This document shows, in pieces, positions 62,796 through 64,000 of a stretch of DNA of 64,000 nt. Each line of letters starts with the position of its first letter. Position 1 is the stretch's first letter. The stretch is from Microbispora hainanensis (GTDB lineage Bacteria; Actinomycetota; Actinomycetes; Streptosporangiales; Streptosporangiaceae). The DNA lies in assembly GCF_006874475.1 (NCBI RefSeq), contig NZ_VIRM01000003.1, positions 124,001-188,000 of the forward strand, written 5' to 3'. The notes beneath the pieces are model-generated. The model was not told where the DNA came from, searched no databases, and saw only the letters and a list, made by a program, of their open reading frames with translations. Made by a program: the position numbers and the translations under genes.

Positions 62796-64000
62796 ACGCT
62801 CCCCCGAAGGCCATTACAGGCGTCTCGACGTTCGTCGACGACCGCATCGGCGCGGGGAACTTCCTCAAGCGCAACCTGAGGAAGATCTTCCCCGACCACT
62901 GGTCGTTCCTCCTGGGGGAGATCGCGCTCTACTCGTTCGTCATCCTGCTGCTGACCGGTACGTTCCTGACGTTCTGGTTCAAGCCGGGTATGGCCGAGAC
63001 CACGTACACGGGCAGCTACGCCCCGCTGTACGGCGTGAAGATGTCGGAGGCCTACGCCTCGGCGCTGAACATCAGCTTCGACGTCCGCGGCGGTCTGCTC
63101 ATGCGGCAGATCCACCACTGGGCGGCGCTGCTGTTCGTGGCCGGCATGACGGTGCACATGCTCCGGGTCTTCTTCACCGGCGCGTACCGCAAGCCTCGCG
63201 AGCTCAACTGGATCATCGGCATCCTCCTGCTCTCGCTGGCGCTCCTTGAGGGCCTCACCGGCTACTCCCTCCCCGACGACCTGCTCTCCGGCGCCGGTCT
63301 GCGGATCACCGAGGGCGTCATGCTGGCGATCCCGATCGTGGGCACCTACCTCCAGTTCTTCCTGTTCGGCGGCGAGTATCCGGGCCACGACGTCATCTCG
63401 CGGTTCTACTCGATCCACATCCTGCTGATCCCGGGCATCCTGCTCGCGCTCGTCTCGGCCCACATGATCCTGATGTGGGTGCAGAAGCACACGCAGATGC
63501 CGGGCAAGGGCAGGACCGAGAAGAACGTGGTGGGCGCCCCGTTCTATCCGGCCTTCATGATCAAGGCGGGCGCGTTCTTCCTGTTCACGTTCGGCGTCAT
63601 CGCGCTGCTCGGCACGTTCGCCCAGATCAACCCGATCTGGCTGTTCGGGCCGTACACGCCGGCGGACATCTCGGCCGGTTCCCAGCCCGACTGGTACATG
63701 GGCTTCCTGGAGGGCGCGCTGCGTCTCATGCCGGCCTGGGAGATCAACTTCCTCGGCCACACGGTGACGTTCAGCGTGCTGATCCCGGCGCTGGTGCCAC
63801 TGGGCATCGTCATGACGGGCCTGGCGCTCTATCCGTTCCTGGAGCAGTGGGTCACGGGCGACCGCCGCGAGCACCACGTCGCCGACCGGCCGCGCAACAA
63901 CCCGCACCGTACGGCCATCGGCATCTCGGGCATCACCTTCTACGGCATCCTGTGGCTGCTGGGCGCCAACGACGAGATCTCGGCGAACTTCCACATCAGC
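62792..64000 (+). CDS. qcrB: Cytochrome bc1 cytochrome b subunit (3' end outside window)
   Basis: The first 403 residues are visible; actinobacterial QcrB is about 540, so roughly the last quarter is missing. Heme-ligand region RQIHHWAALLFVAGMTVHMLR near 105, EGLTGYSLPDDLLSG near 150, the second His pair in SRFYSIHILLIPG near 210 and the PDWYMGFLEGALR quinol-site segment are present. ATG 62792 overlaps the qcrA stop. Central proton-pumping subunit of the respiratory chain and a known drug target in mycobacteria. Confidence 0.95.
   Translation, partial: MNAPPKAITGVSTFVDDRIGAGNFLKRNLRKIFPDHWSFLLGEIALYSFVILLLTGTFLTFWFKPGMAETTYTGSYAPLYGVKMSEAYASALNISFDVRGGLLMRQIHHWAALLFVAGMTVHMLRVFFTGAYRKPRELNWIIGILLLSLALLEGLTGYSLPDDLLSGAGLRITEGVMLAIPIVGTYLQFFLFGGEYPGHDVISRFYSIHILLIPGILLALVSAHMILMWVQKHTQMPGKGRTEKNVVGAPFYPAFMIKAGAFFLFTFGVIALLGTFAQINPIWLFGPYTPADISAGSQPDWYMGFLEGALRLMPAWEINFLGHTVTFSVLIPALVPLGIVMTGLALYPFLEQWVTGDRREHHVADRPRNNPHRTAIGISGITFYGILWLLGANDEISANFHIS

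Overview
The window is a very GC-rich chromosomal segment from a filamentous-type actinobacterium. Codon use, ATGA/GTGA start-stop overlaps, a WhiB/Streptomyces-style gene set (PASTA kinase, NlpC/P60 hydrolases behind a c-di-AMP riboswitch, PimB'-like mannosyltransferase, qcrCAB-ctaE) and the MerR plus VIT-vWA pair point to Actinomycetes, probably Streptosporangiales. This placement is inference from gene content; I cannot name the species.

Layout. 1-2857: 3' part of thiG and a leaderless PASTA Ser/Thr kinase. 2906-10993: a minus-strand purine-degradation operon running from OHCU decarboxylase, hydroxyisourate hydrolase and uricase through two xanthine-dehydrogenase subunits, an 8-oxoguanine-deaminase-like hydrolase and glycerate kinase to allantoinase and allantoicase; the molybdenum catalytic subunit is absent. 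11169-12008: endonuclease IV. 12430-14367: a dead drug-efflux locus in which a deletion has fused the beheaded remains of tetR and a drrA-like ATPase gene, next to a frameshifted drrB-like permease. 14401-18020: a LytS/LytTR two-component pair split by an unrelated histidine kinase. 18039-24677: sulfite-oxidase-like protein, DAHP synthase with a transcription attenuator and an aromatic-rich leader peptide, ThiI, a MacS-type kinase whose response regulator is frameshifted, and phosphofructokinase.

24941-37673 is the most accessory part: a MarR-GNAT fusion, a secreted protease-like protein, a PhoX-like protein, a MerR regulator with a repeat-expanded insert in operon with a VIT-vWA protein under tandem palindromic operators, a MerR remnant, homocysteine methyltransferase, an MFS exporter, and an SDR gene lying between an intact acyltransferase gene and a 125-bp copy of that gene's 3' end.

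37792-64000 is mostly core backbone: esterase, glucokinase, an SRPBCC-ArsA-DUF5304 operon, long-chain acyl-CoA ligase, a DUF574-type methyltransferase, PimB', two NlpC/P60 hydrolases (one with c-di-AMP riboswitch, upstream Crp box and probable CTG start), a NYN-domain protein, a DnaQ-UvrC-like nuclease fusion, an AsnC-domain protein, trpD, a pseudo-receiver, and the terminal respiratory operon ctaE-qcrC-qcrA-qcrB, which runs off the right edge. Start codons were chosen from Shine-Dalgarno positions, domain boundaries or leaderless -10 boxes and often differ from the longest possible reading frame.
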